A DNA stretch of 33,823 bases, taken from assembly GCA_022823505.1 (NCBI GenBank), contig JAJEIA010000150.1:1-33823 (forward strand), given 5' to 3'. This document shows, piece after piece, positions 24,179 to 31,776 of the stretch (positions are counted from its first letter, which is position 1; each line of letters starts with the position of its first letter). Under the pieces are notes generated by a model. It worked only from the letters and a program-made list of their open reading frames with translations, was not told the DNA's origin and ran no database searches. Source of the stretch: Dehalococcoidia bacterium (GTDB lineage Bacteria > Chloroflexota > Dehalococcoidia > Lucifugimonadales > UBA3495). The position numbers and the translations under genes are program-made.

Positions 24179-24646
24179 ATGGCGGTATCCAAGGACCGGG
24201 TCCTGTTCAAGGAGCACGGCGTGCTCGTTACCTACGAGCGGTTCATCGAGCCGGAAGGCAAGGAGTATCGCATCGAGGACATTCTTGCGGTTGACATGGA
24301 GATCGTCGAAGAGGAGTCCGACCGGCCTCCGATCCGGTGGTGGCGCACCGTGGGGGGCGGGGGGATCATCGGGTTCGCCGTTGCGGCAGTTGGCGGATTC
24401 GCCGGCGCCTGGCTCACCATGGGCATTTTCGTAGTGCTGGTGGCGGTGGCAGTCACCTGGTGGAGCAACCGCATCCGCTCCAACAAATTCAAGGTCTACC
24501 ACGTCATCGTGACGCTGCCCACCCAGCGGGAGGACCGGCAGGAGCATCGGATCATATCGTCCACCAGCCGGTTTTTCAGCGAGCGGCTGAAGGTCGCGCT
24601 GGAACGCGCCATGGTGGAAAGGCCGGCCCGGTTCGAGAACCGCTAG
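24179..24646 (+). CDS. Two-helix membrane protein of DUF6232-like type
   Basis: This 155-residue protein has a cytoplasmic N-terminal part (DRVLFKEHGVLVTYERFIEP, then YRIEDILAVDME) reminiscent of small PH-like DUF proteins. Two adjacent hydrophobic segments follow (about 59-97, GGGIIGFAVAAVGGFAGAW and MGIFVVLVAVAVTWW), then a basic C-terminal part (about 98-155). The family resemblance to DUF6232 is from memory of its general layout and is tentative. A GGAG motif lies 11 bases before the ATG. It is co-oriented with the SDR 31 bases upstream. Function unknown. Confidence 0.65.
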   Translation: MAVSKDRVLFKEHGVLVTYERFIEPEGKEYRIEDILAVDMEIVEEESDRPPIRWWRTVGGGGIIGFAVAAVGGFAGAWLTMGIFVVLVAVAVTWWSNRIRSNKFKVYHVIVTLPTQREDRQEHRIISSTSRFFSERLKVALERAMVERPARFENR

Positions 24647-24740
24647 GCGGTTCGGCCGGGAACCGGGACGGGACCTCACGTGTAGCGGACCGGGTTCCCC
24701 TGATTTGTCATAAGGGTTGCCCACTTGAAATTACAAACCC

Positions 24741-24842
24741 GTCATTCCTGTGAAAGCAGGAATCCATTGACCTTATGGTGAACGAATCTGGAACACTGTT
24801 ACAGAATTCGGCCACTGGATTCCCGCTTTGCGCGGGAATGAC
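24741..24842. repeat. Palindromic interspersed element (GTCATTCC / GGAATGAC ends)
   Basis: The outer arms begin GTCATTCCTGTGAAAGCAGG (24741-24766 in full) and end in CGCGGGAATGAC (24816-24842 in full); they are imperfect inverted repeats. Each arm can also fold on itself: CCTG-TGAAAG-CAGG in the left arm, CCCGC-TTTGC-GCGGG in the right. The roughly 50-base middle is AT-richer. This is the layout of a short non-autonomous element or REP-like sequence. It occupies part of the 362-base gene-free stretch 24647-25008. Confidence 0.7.
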
Positions 24843-24875
24843 GAGTGTAAAGGCTTCCAACTACGTAACTCCTAT

Positions 24876-24961
24876 GTCATTGCGAGCGAAGCGTGGCAAT
24901 CTCGTCAGGGCGACCGACGCAGCCGCTGGAAAGAGATCGCCGTGTCGCCCCTCGCCATGAC
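24876..24961. repeat. Palindromic interspersed repeat (GTCATTGCGAGCGAAGCG type), full copy
   Basis: The left arm begins GTCATTGCGAGCGAAGCGTG and runs to 24906. The right arm ends GCCCCTCGCCATGAC at 24961 and is complementary with mismatches. Related copies lie at 30906-31013 (full), 16355-16394 (short) and 4606-4636 (half). It shares the 24647-25008 gap with the GTCATTCC element, and I see no gene there. Confidence 0.75.
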
Positions 24962-25008
24962 AAACCGCGTAAGCATTAGAGGTGGGACCGGAGGCAGCGG
25001 GTCGGAGG

Positions 25009-25989
25009 TCAGCCGTCCGCGCTGACGTCGATCACCACCTTGCCCACGGTGGCCGCCCGGACCGCCTCGTGGGCGCCGGCCGTGTCCTCCAGCGGGAAAT
25101 GCGGCCCATCCATTCCGACCAGTTCCCCGGATGCCAGCCAGCGGTTGGTGTCGTCAACGCCCGTGCTCTTGGCGTCTTCCGGCATATCGTAGACCAGGAC
25201 GTGGCGGACGTTCACGTTGCTTACGGGGAAGTCGAAGGGCGGAGCCGGCCCGTCTCCGGCGGCGTAGATCGCAATGCTGCCGCTGCGCCTGATGATCCGT
25301 TGGCTGACCGCGAAGTTGCCTGAGTAGTCGACCTCCACGATCAGATCGACGCCATCGCCGTTGGTCAGTTCCAGGATCCGCGCCGCCGTGTCCTCGGTCC
25401 GGTAATTGACGGTGTGGTCGGCGCCGGCCTTTCGGGCGATCTCGGCCTTGGCGTCGCCGCTCACCGTGCTGATGATGCGCTCGGCGCCGCCCAGACGGGC
25501 CATCTGCAACGCCATGTTGCCCACCGCTCCGGCGCCGCCGGGCACCAGGACAGTCTTCCCGTCCAACGGCCCGTCGGCGAACACGCAGCGGTGCGCCGTG
25601 AGTGCGGGTACGCCCAGGCCGGCGGCGAGGGAGAAGTCGACGTTGTCCGGCATCCGGACGGCCCGGTTCGACGGCTGCACCGTGTACTCCGCGGCGGTCC
25701 CGAAGGAACGTCCGAACTGCGATTGGTACAGCCAGACCCGCTCTCCGATACGGCTCTCCGGTACGCCCTCGCCAACCATGTCGATGATGCCTCCGCCATC
25801 CTGGTTGGGTATGACGCGTGGGACGTTGATCCGCGCCGTCGTCCCCTGTCGCCGCTTCCAGTCCGACGGGTTCACCCCGGACGTGACCACGCGGACCCGT
25901 ACCTCGCCGGGCCCCGGCTCCGGGTCGGGCATCTCACCCACCTGCAGCACCGAGGCGTCTCCGTTTTCTTCATACCAAACCGCTCGCAT
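25009..25989 (-). CDS. Zinc-independent MDR family oxidoreductase (quinone-reductase-like)
   Basis: This 326-residue medium-chain dehydrogenase/reductase has an N-terminal GroES-like domain (PGPGEVRVRVVTSGVNPSDW, about 24-43) and a Rossmann domain with VPGGAGAVGNMALQMARLGG (about 149-168). The cysteine ligands for catalytic and structural zinc are absent, placing it in the NADPH:quinone oxidoreductase / zeta-crystallin branch. It likely reduces a quinone or enone with NADPH. The repeat-bearing gap lies downstream, and the subtilase stop lies 95 bases upstream. Confidence 0.88.
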   Translation of the reverse strand: MRAVWYEENGDASVLQVGEMPDPEPGPGEVRVRVVTSGVNPSDWKRRQGTTARINVPRVIPNQDGGGIIDMVGEGVPESRIGERVWLYQSQFGRSFGTAAEYTVQPSNRAVRMPDNVDFSLAAGLGVPALTAHRCVFADGPLDGKTVLVPGGAGAVGNMALQMARLGGAERIISTVSGDAKAEIARKAGADHTVNYRTEDTAARILELTNGDGVDLIVEVDYSGNFAVSQRIIRRSGSIAIYAAGDGPAPPFDFPVSNVNVRHVLVYDMPEDAKSTGVDDTNRWLASGELVGMDGPHFPLEDTAGAHEAVRAATVGKVVIDVSADG

Positions 25990-26084
25990 TGCAGTGCCTC
26001 CGAGTTACGTTTGCTTTGCTTCAATCATTCCCGAGCTCCGCTCACCGGCGCTCGGGTGCGCTCCGAACGCATCTGGCCTCCGGG

Positions 26085-28301
26085 TCACCGGGGCGTGTGA
26101 TACTGCCAGTAGTTCGGACCGTCGGGCCAACGGAACCGTCCGCCGTTAACCAGACCGGTGTAGGACGCATCGCTGGTGGTATGCACCGTAAACGCATGGT
26201 AGGCGCCCCGCTCCAGACGCTTGACGGTGTACTCCACGCGCCCATCAGTTACCGTGAAGTTCCGGGCATTCACGTCTGAGAAAAGGAAAGCCGCCCGCCA
26301 CTCCCCGGTGGCGCTGGCCTTGGCTTGAGGGTAGTCGCTCTTCATGTTGACGTATCCGATGCGGTAATAGGTTGCATCCGGAACAGCATCCCAGGACACG
26401 ATGACCTCACCGGCGTTGGCCCCGTCACGCACCGCGAGGTTCGTGACCGGCGGAGGGATAGTCAACTCCGAGGGCGGGGCAAGAGACGGATCGGGCAATG
26501 TCGCCAACCCATAACCCCAGACATTATCGGCTCCGGCAATTCCCCGTTCTGCGGCAGCCAATTGCAGGTAGCGGGTCGCCTGCGCGGGCCGGAAGTTGGG
26601 AAACCGCTGGAGGGCCAACGCGGCCAGGCCCGCCACGTGAGGAGCCGAGGCGCTGGTTCCGGCGAACCAACAGTTCGTGCCGTTGCCCAGTGGAGTGGGG
26701 GCAACGACAGTAGAGCGGCCGCAGGAAACGCCGGTGATGTCAGGCTTGGTCCTGCCGTCAAGGGTCGGACCCCGGGAGCTGTAACTCGCGATCGATTGGG
26801 TATCCCAATAGTGAGTTGCTCCCACCGCCAGCATACCCGGTTTCCGGCTTTCCGCCGGGTTGCCTATCTGGTGGCTTGGAGAGTGGTATTGCAGACCATC
26901 CGGATCGTCAATCCACGCGATCAGCTGTATCCACTCTGGAGCGTCCGCGCATGTATTCTTGCGTATCGCCAGGAAATGTTGCCCAGCCTGTTGGGCAGTC
27001 GCGGGTTCAATCGAACGCAACCCAGCCAAGGGGTCGCTTCCCACACTCCCGTCTTGCACCTTATCATCGGTTCCAACCAGCACAAATTGGTTAGATCCGG
27101 GCAATGCCTTGAACAGCGCCAAATCGAGGTCGCAGTCCGCGCCTCCCCATTCGTCTTCCCACCGCATGAAAGCGGCCACCTGGTCGCCTTCTTCGATGGT
27201 AAAAACATTGCCTTCGTCTTGTGGCCCGAACTCATGCCAACCATCGTTGTCAGGATCTTGAAACGTGCCGTACCAGACCCGCTGAGCGTCGTTGCCGGCG
27301 CCGACGCTCCACATGACGCCTTGGGCGACTGACTCGTCAATGATCCGCAGCGGGCTGTTGCTGTAGGGCGACGTACCGTCGCCGGGGCCGTCCGGAGAAT
27401 AAGACAACGAGACGTTGATGACCCGCACCCCTTGGTCTGCCATCCAGTCAACGGCGTTGCGCAAATCTCCCGCGGAATAGGGGTTCGCGATGTAGAGCGC
27501 GGCGTCCGGCGCGACGTCGATCAGGGTCTCGGCAACCGCCGTGCCGTGGTCATCATCCACTTCGCAGTCGACAACGCGGGCGGACGGCGGTTGTGGCCCC
27601 TCAAAAAAGCACCGGGCCGATACGCTCTCGGGAAGTTCGCCTCCCTGCAATCGGCTGAACCCTTCAAATCCGCTGTCGATGACGCCCACCCGGACGCCGT
27701 TGCCGCGGTAACCGGCATCATGCCAGGCGTCGGCGCCGTGCAGCCCCACCCCCTGGCTGATTGCGTTATTTCGGCTCTGGCTCTGACGGGGCGGTATGAC
27801 CGTATCGACCCGAAGCACGCCCGGCTGCTCCGAAGCGTCGCCAACCAGCGATGGCGGGACGTGCGCCTCGATGTAGTCTTCTCCCACGTTGCGCACGTAT
27901 ACGCTGTTGTCTTCCAGGTACTGGCGCACGGCATCGACGTACTCCGGCTCGACGTAGAACGTCACCAGCACCGGTTCGTCAGACTGGCCCAACACGGCGC
28001 CGTTCTCACTGGCCGGCCGGCGCACGGACTGGGATGCCTGTGCCAGTCGGTTCAGGTTCGAGTCCAGGTTGGGATAAGCAGGCGGTTCCTTCTCAGTGGG
28101 CGGCAAGTTGATTTGCTCCTGGGCCTCTGGCGTCTGTGCGCTGACGCTTTCGGGGACGGGCTTCAGGGATATGGTCTGGCCTGGTTGTTTCGGACCACCG
28201 GCAGCGAACAGGATGCCGGCCGTTACTGCTGAAGCTGCCACCACTGCCACAGTAGTCACAACCAACCAATTCTTGCGCGATAGCGTGGCGTTGCGTCTCA
28301 T
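26085..28301 (-). CDS. Membrane-anchored subtilisin-like serine protease (S8) with C-terminal fibronectin-like domain
   Basis: This 738-residue protein starts with a basic segment and one TM helix (about 13-35, NWLVVTTVAVVAASAVTAG). A Pro/Gln-rich linker and an inhibitor-like propeptide (about 115-175, VLVTFYVEPEYVDAVRQYL) follow. The peptidase domain has the full triad: Asp209 (GVIDSGFEG), His252 (DDDHGTAVAE) and Ser550 (GTSASAPHVAG). About 150 residues inserted between His and Ser include an acidic beta-rich part. Residues 616-738 form a fibronectin-like domain matching the N-terminal domain of the trypsin-like protease at 8773. I chose ATG 28301 over a frame extension to 28361 because the extension is low-complexity. 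It lies 72 bases downstream of a metallopeptidase gene on the same strand and probably shares its transcript. Confidence 0.9.
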   Translation of the reverse strand: MRRNATLSRKNWLVVTTVAVVAASAVTAGILFAAGGPKQPGQTISLKPVPESVSAQTPEAQEQINLPPTEKEPPAYPNLDSNLNRLAQASQSVRRPASENGAVLGQSDEPVLVTFYVEPEYVDAVRQYLEDNSVYVRNVGEDYIEAHVPPSLVGDASEQPGVLRVDTVIPPRQSQSRNNAISQGVGLHGADAWHDAGYRGNGVRVGVIDSGFEGFSRLQGGELPESVSARCFFEGPQPPSARVVDCEVDDDHGTAVAETLIDVAPDAALYIANPYSAGDLRNAVDWMADQGVRVINVSLSYSPDGPGDGTSPYSNSPLRIIDESVAQGVMWSVGAGNDAQRVWYGTFQDPDNDGWHEFGPQDEGNVFTIEEGDQVAAFMRWEDEWGGADCDLDLALFKALPGSNQFVLVGTDDKVQDGSVGSDPLAGLRSIEPATAQQAGQHFLAIRKNTCADAPEWIQLIAWIDDPDGLQYHSPSHQIGNPAESRKPGMLAVGATHYWDTQSIASYSSRGPTLDGRTKPDITGVSCGRSTVVAPTPLGNGTNCWFAGTSASAPHVAGLAALALQRFPNFRPAQATRYLQLAAAERGIAGADNVWGYGLATLPDPSLAPPSELTIPPPVTNLAVRDGANAGEVIVSWDAVPDATYYRIGYVNMKSDYPQAKASATGEWRAAFLFSDVNARNFTVTDGRVEYTVKRLERGAYHAFTVHTTSDASYTGLVNGGRFRWPDGPNYWQYHTPR

Positions 28302-28373
28302 GTCTGAAGAATCCTCTCTGGACGCTCGCCCCGGTGACGGGCAAAGGAACTCTGACGACAACCAACCATGTCG

Positions 28374-29852
28374 TCACCGCCGTCGTCGCCGGAATGCGCC
28401 CAAGGCCAGCAACCCCAGGGGACCGGCGAGCAACGCGGCGGATGCCATCTCCATTGGAAGGCTGCGGCCCGCGGAGCCCGGCGGTGGAGCGCTGCAGCCG
28501 CCGCTCGAAGGCGCTGCCGGAGCCGGCGCTGCGGAGGTGGGTGCCGGCATCGGCGTGTAGGTCGGCGCCGGCTCGCCGGTGGGAGTCGGAGGAGCGGTGG
28601 CCGGCGCGGTTGCCTGGGGAGCGGGGGCCTTCTGGGCTGACCCGGCCGGTGTTGGTGTCGGCCGGCGGGTCGGGATGGCCTGGAACGCCGGCAGCGCGGG
28701 TGTGGACAGTTCGCGAGGCGCCAATCCCAGCGACTCCCGCCACTCGTTGTCCAGTTCTATGATGGTGAGCCCGTAGGCGGCTTCCAGCGATTTTTCGAAG
28801 TTATGCGTGGTGCGTATCTCGGAGAACAGCCGGGTCATTTTCTCCGTGCCGTAGGTGTCCAGCATGTAGGTCACTGCGGCGTGACCCAAGCCATAGTTGC
28901 GCAGCGTTTCGTCCGGTGTTCCGGCGTAGGTTCGCAGGCTGGCCAGGGGGGGTACAGCGTCGTTGCGTATGGCCGTATTCACGTAGAAGTCGAACTCCGT
29001 CTGATCGCCACCTTCCGAATACACCGCCAGGCCCTCGTTCAGCCAGGTGTGAACCTGGCCGTAAGCGGTTCCGGCGGCATCGGCAACCAGGAGATGCGTG
29101 AATTCGTGCGCGGTGGTGCCGAGTATGTTGTCGCCGACGAACACGTCGTTTGAGCCGTCCACCAGCAGCGTTCGCTCGGTGGTGAATGCCTGCCCCAGGG
29201 TGCGCAGTTGCTGCGCGGCCACCCGAGACTTGGGCGGCAGCGCCAGGCGCATGTCTGCGTAGTCCGAATAGACGACCAGGTTCATGGGCTCGATCAATTC
29301 AACCCCGAGGATCGGCCCCATCTGCTCGTAGGTGTCGGCTGCAACCTCCAGGACTTGGTTGGCCCGGTCTTCCGACTGGTTCGTGTGACGGTAGTAGTAG
29401 ACGTTAATCAGCTCGTCGGGGCCGTCGGAGACCTTATCCCAGTCCAGCCCCCGGTTCAGGTACACCAGGACCTCGGGCTCCGTCTCCAGCCGTTGGCCGT
29501 CGGCGGTCCGGATGTCGAAGTAATACGAGAGCCGGGTCCCGGTGGGAATGAACTCGTTGGCTGTTTTGCTCTGGAACAGCGCTTCGCCAGAGATGCGTTC
29601 GCCCGGCTCAAACTCCACGGTGCGATACACGCTGCGGCTGGACTGGCCCAGCTTGCGAACGTAGACCCGTATTTCCTCGATGGGGCTGGAACTCTCCGCT
29701 TCCAGGTGAAAGCGCAGCCCGTCGGGAAACTGGTTTTCCACCCCCTGGTCGAGGACCGTCACGGTTCCCTGGGCGGCGACGCGCTCGTGGCCGGCCAAAG
29801 ACGCAACGATGACAACGAGCAGAAGGGCGATGGCGGCGACCCACTTTGTCAT
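28374..29852 (-). CDS. Secreted MA-type (gluzincin) metallopeptidase with C-terminal membrane anchor
   Basis: This is a 492-residue exported protein. A signal peptide covers about 1-28 (WVAAIALLLVVIVASLAGHE, ending VAAQG). An N-terminal beta-rich domain is followed by a peptidase_MA-like domain with zinc motif HEFTH (249-253) and third ligand Glu273 in WLNEGLAVY. A Pro/Thr/Ala-rich, likely extended stalk (about 390-455) leads to a tripartite tail: GGCSAPPP, a hydrophobic helix (MASAALLAGPLGLLALGAF), and RRRRR at the very end. This tail resembles Cys/Gly-type CTERM sorting signals. It is an extracellular or surface protease. A GGAGGT Shine-Dalgarno sits 8 bases before ATG 29852. The subtilase follows 72 bases downstream. 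Confidence 0.9.
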   Translation of the reverse strand: MTKWVAAIALLLVVIVASLAGHERVAAQGTVTVLDQGVENQFPDGLRFHLEAESSSPIEEIRVYVRKLGQSSRSVYRTVEFEPGERISGEALFQSKTANEFIPTGTRLSYYFDIRTADGQRLETEPEVLVYLNRGLDWDKVSDGPDELINVYYYRHTNQSEDRANQVLEVAADTYEQMGPILGVELIEPMNLVVYSDYADMRLALPPKSRVAAQQLRTLGQAFTTERTLLVDGSNDVFVGDNILGTTAHEFTHLLVADAAGTAYGQVHTWLNEGLAVYSEGGDQTEFDFYVNTAIRNDAVPPLASLRTYAGTPDETLRNYGLGHAAVTYMLDTYGTEKMTRLFSEIRTTHNFEKSLEAAYGLTIIELDNEWRESLGLAPRELSTPALPAFQAIPTRRPTPTPAGSAQKAPAPQATAPATAPPTPTGEPAPTYTPMPAPTSAAPAPAAPSSGGCSAPPPGSAGRSLPMEMASAALLAGPLGLLALGAFRRRRR

Positions 29853-29993
29853 TGTGGCAACCTCCGGTCCTGGGATTCCATACCGCATACGCCAGGCTTC
29901 GCCGTTGGGATTGCGCTCCCGCGTGGCCGGCCCGGTCTCACGCTCCCCGGTTTTCCCGGTGCCGAGACGCCGGCGAGCCTCGCAACTCCCAAA

Positions 29994-30839
29994 TCAGGCT
30001 GCGATGTTCAGTGCCCGGCGGGCGTTTTCCAGGAGCACCTTGGGGATGACATGATCCCGCATCTGCAGGTTCTGGAAGTCCGCGAGCCAATTGTCCGGCT
30101 GGATGAACGGGTAGTCGGAGCCGAACATCACCTTATCCTGGAGGCGAGTGTTGGTCTCGCGGATCAGCGTCTCCGGTATGAACCGGGGCATCCAGCCCGA
30201 CAGGTCCAGGAAGACGTTGGATTTGTGCAGCGCAACGGCGATCTGTTCGTCGATCCACGGCCACGCCGGGTGGGCCATGATGATGGTCATATTCGGGAAA
30301 TCGGCGGCCACGTCGTCGAAGCATGGTATGGGTTGGCTGTATTTCAGCTTGAGACCGCTGCCGCCGGGCGTCCCCGAGCCGGCGCCGGCGAACCCGGAGT
30401 GAAAGAGCACCGGGATCCCGAGGCCGTCGGCCACCTCGTAAAGCGGGTAAAACCGCGTGTCGTTGGGGAAGAACGCCTGGTGAATGGGATGCAGTTTCAG
30501 CCCCTTCAATCCCAACTCTTTCACCGAGCGCTCCAGCTCATAGCAAGCCGCCTTGCCCAGCCACGGGTCCACCGAGGCGAACCCCATGAACTGTTCGGGA
30601 TGGGAGTTGACGATGCTGGCCACCCAGTCGTTGCTGTCCGGCTTTTCTCCGGTGTTGGTGGTGGTGTCCACCGAGAAGATCACGCCAAACAGGTCCAGTT
30701 CGCGGAACTTGTCGGCCATTTCCGCCGGATCCTTGGGTGGCGGCGGCGCGCGGAAGTAGCGGAGAAGCTCCGCCTCAATCTCGATCTCGGGCAGCCCCGG
30801 TTCACGGGGCACGTGGATGTGCATGTCGATGGCTTGCAT
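29994..30839 (-). CDS. Amidohydrolase_2 family protein
   Basis: This is a 281-residue metal-dependent TIM-barrel hydrolase or decarboxylase. Motifs in order: IDMHIHVP (His7, His9), LKLHPIHQAF, LFHSGFAG, MAHPAWPWID and FGSDYPF with the terminal Asp. This is the usual Amidohydrolase_2 / ACMSD-like set. It is shorter than the protein at 6977-8002 and belongs to a different subgroup. Substrate unknown. It lies 141 bases upstream of the metallopeptidase gene on the same strand. A palindromic repeat occupies the intergenic DNA before its start. Confidence 0.87.
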   Translation of the reverse strand: MQAIDMHIHVPREPGLPEIEIEAELLRYFRAPPPPKDPAEMADKFRELDLFGVIFSVDTTTNTGEKPDSNDWVASIVNSHPEQFMGFASVDPWLGKAACYELERSVKELGLKGLKLHPIHQAFFPNDTRFYPLYEVADGLGIPVLFHSGFAGAGSGTPGGSGLKLKYSQPIPCFDDVAADFPNMTIIMAHPAWPWIDEQIAVALHKSNVFLDLSGWMPRFIPETLIRETNTRLQDKVMFGSDYPFIQPDNWLADFQNLQMRDHVIPKVLLENARRALNIAA

Positions 30840-30905
30840 GGTAGCGCTCTCCCGGGGAACGTGCCGTGGTACTCCAAATGTAACTGTTCAGACTTGCGGG
30901 AAAGG

Positions 30906-31013
30906 GTCATTGCGAGCGAAGCGTTGCAATCTGGTTGGCGTAGGGGAGTGCTCTGGGGCACATGTTGCTACTACTGCATCGAGATTGCGACGGCGCAAGC
31001 GCCTCGCAATGAC
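30906..31013. repeat. Palindromic interspersed repeat (GTCATTGCGAGCGAAGCG type), full copy
   Basis: The left arm starts GTCATTGCGAGCGAAGCGTT (then GCAATCT). The right arm ends GCGCCTCGCAATGAC at 31013. The arms are imperfect inverted repeats around a 50-base centre. It occupies the gap between the amidohydrolase and the small membrane protein and shares its left 18 bases exactly with the copy at 24876. Confidence 0.75.
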
Positions 31014-31071
31014 AACCCGCCGGATTCTGAACTCTTACCTCTGCATTATTCAATAGTAAGTGGCCGAACTG

Positions 31072-31080
31072 TGCTACAAT
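31072..31080 (+). promoter_or_regulatory. Extended -10 promoter element (TGCTACAAT)
   Basis: TG-C-TACAAT lies 33 bases before the ATG at 31114. No -35 hexamer is recognisable. Confidence 0.45.
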
Positions 31081-31113
31081 CGTGCAACGGTCATTATTGA
31101 TAGAGCAAGAATA

Positions 31114-31422
31114 ATGGAACCCGCGAACCTAGTGACTTATACCGATTTGTGGCAGGTGCTGGGAATTTTATCCGGCATCTGGTTCGCATTCCTCTCGTTG
31201 ATCATCTCGCTGGCCGTCGCCTGGTATGTCAGGGACAGCAACCGGCGGGACAAAGAGAACGACCGGAGGCGCAGCGAAGCGGAGAGCAATAACGAGCGGC
31301 GGCACCAGGAGTTGCTGAAGGCGATCAGCCTCCTCTACCGGCACGTGCACGCCGACGGCAGCCCGGCCATCGTTCCACTGCCAGACGTTGATCCGGTCGC
31401 GCCCGCTCCGGCTGACAACTGA
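31114..31422 (+). CDS. Small single-pass membrane protein
   Basis: This 102-residue protein has an N-terminal TM helix (about 12-36, LGILSGIWFAFLSLIISLAV). A highly charged helical segment (about 40-72, RDSNRRDKENDRRRSEAESN) and a short Pro/Ala-rich tail follow. The charged segment could be a cytoplasmic coiled coil. No family is recognised. I chose ATG 31114; an upstream TTG at 31060 would place the -10 element inside the coding region. It is convergent with the TfoX-domain gene, with 12 bases between stops. Confidence 0.65.
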   Translation: MEPANLVTYTDLWQVLGILSGIWFAFLSLIISLAVAWYVRDSNRRDKENDRRRSEAESNNERRHQELLKAISLLYRHVHADGSPAIVPLPDVDPVAPAPADN

Positions 31423-31434
31423 CGCGCGCGCATA

Positions 31435-31764
31435 TTATTTCGCCGGCAGGCCGGCGGCGAATTCGGCTCCGCGCGCCACCCATCCGTTCAACCCGGCGTC
31501 GGAAATCAGCCCTTCCGGTTGTACCAGAACCCAACCACGCATCGGGCGCCCGGTCATGTCCATGACGCCAGCGTGGGGATGGGCTAACGCGTCCTCGTAA
31601 CCCTCCGGCCCAACCCTCACAATCAAACCGTTGTCGGTCACGCAGCAGCACATGTTGCCGGCCAGCATGAAGGCCAACCCGCCAAACATGTTGCGCTCAA
31701 TAATATCGGAGCGTCCGGAAAGTGTTTCCTTGACGCGAGTGGCCAGCGCTTCGTCGTAGGCCAT
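31435..31764 (-). CDS. TfoX N-terminal domain family protein
   Basis: This 109-residue protein matches the TfoX/Sxy N-terminal domain: RNMFGGLAFMLAGNMCCCV (about 24-42) and then the VGPEGYEDAL and RPMRGWVLV strands. TfoX/Sxy regulates competence in gammaproteobacteria, but stand-alone N-terminal domains in other phyla have no settled role. The CCC run is notable and may bind metal or be incidental. It is the last gene of the same-strand run aprA, TIGR03086-type, TfoX, 12 bases after the preceding stop. Confidence 0.85.
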   Translation of the reverse strand: MAYDEALATRVKETLSGRSDIIERNMFGGLAFMLAGNMCCCVTDNGLIVRVGPEGYEDALAHPHAGVMDMTGRPMRGWVLVQPEGLISDAGLNGWVARGAEFAAGLPAK

Positions 31765-31776
31765 GGCCGTTTCCGG

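Noticed and set aside
24647-25008. Regularly spaced repeats considered as a CRISPR array.
   Set aside because: Only two palindromic elements of different type occur, with no repeated unit of 25-40 bases separated by unique spacers.
29208-31100. A 630-codon plus-strand open frame over the metallopeptidase and amidohydrolase genes.
   Set aside because: It crosses two well-supported minus-strand genes and a repeat and shows no domain; it is a shadow ORF.
31114-31422. Small TM protein with charged helix considered as a phage holin or type I toxin.
   Set aside because: No phage genes, lysis genes or antisense RNA features are near; a single TM helix with a charged tail is not specific.
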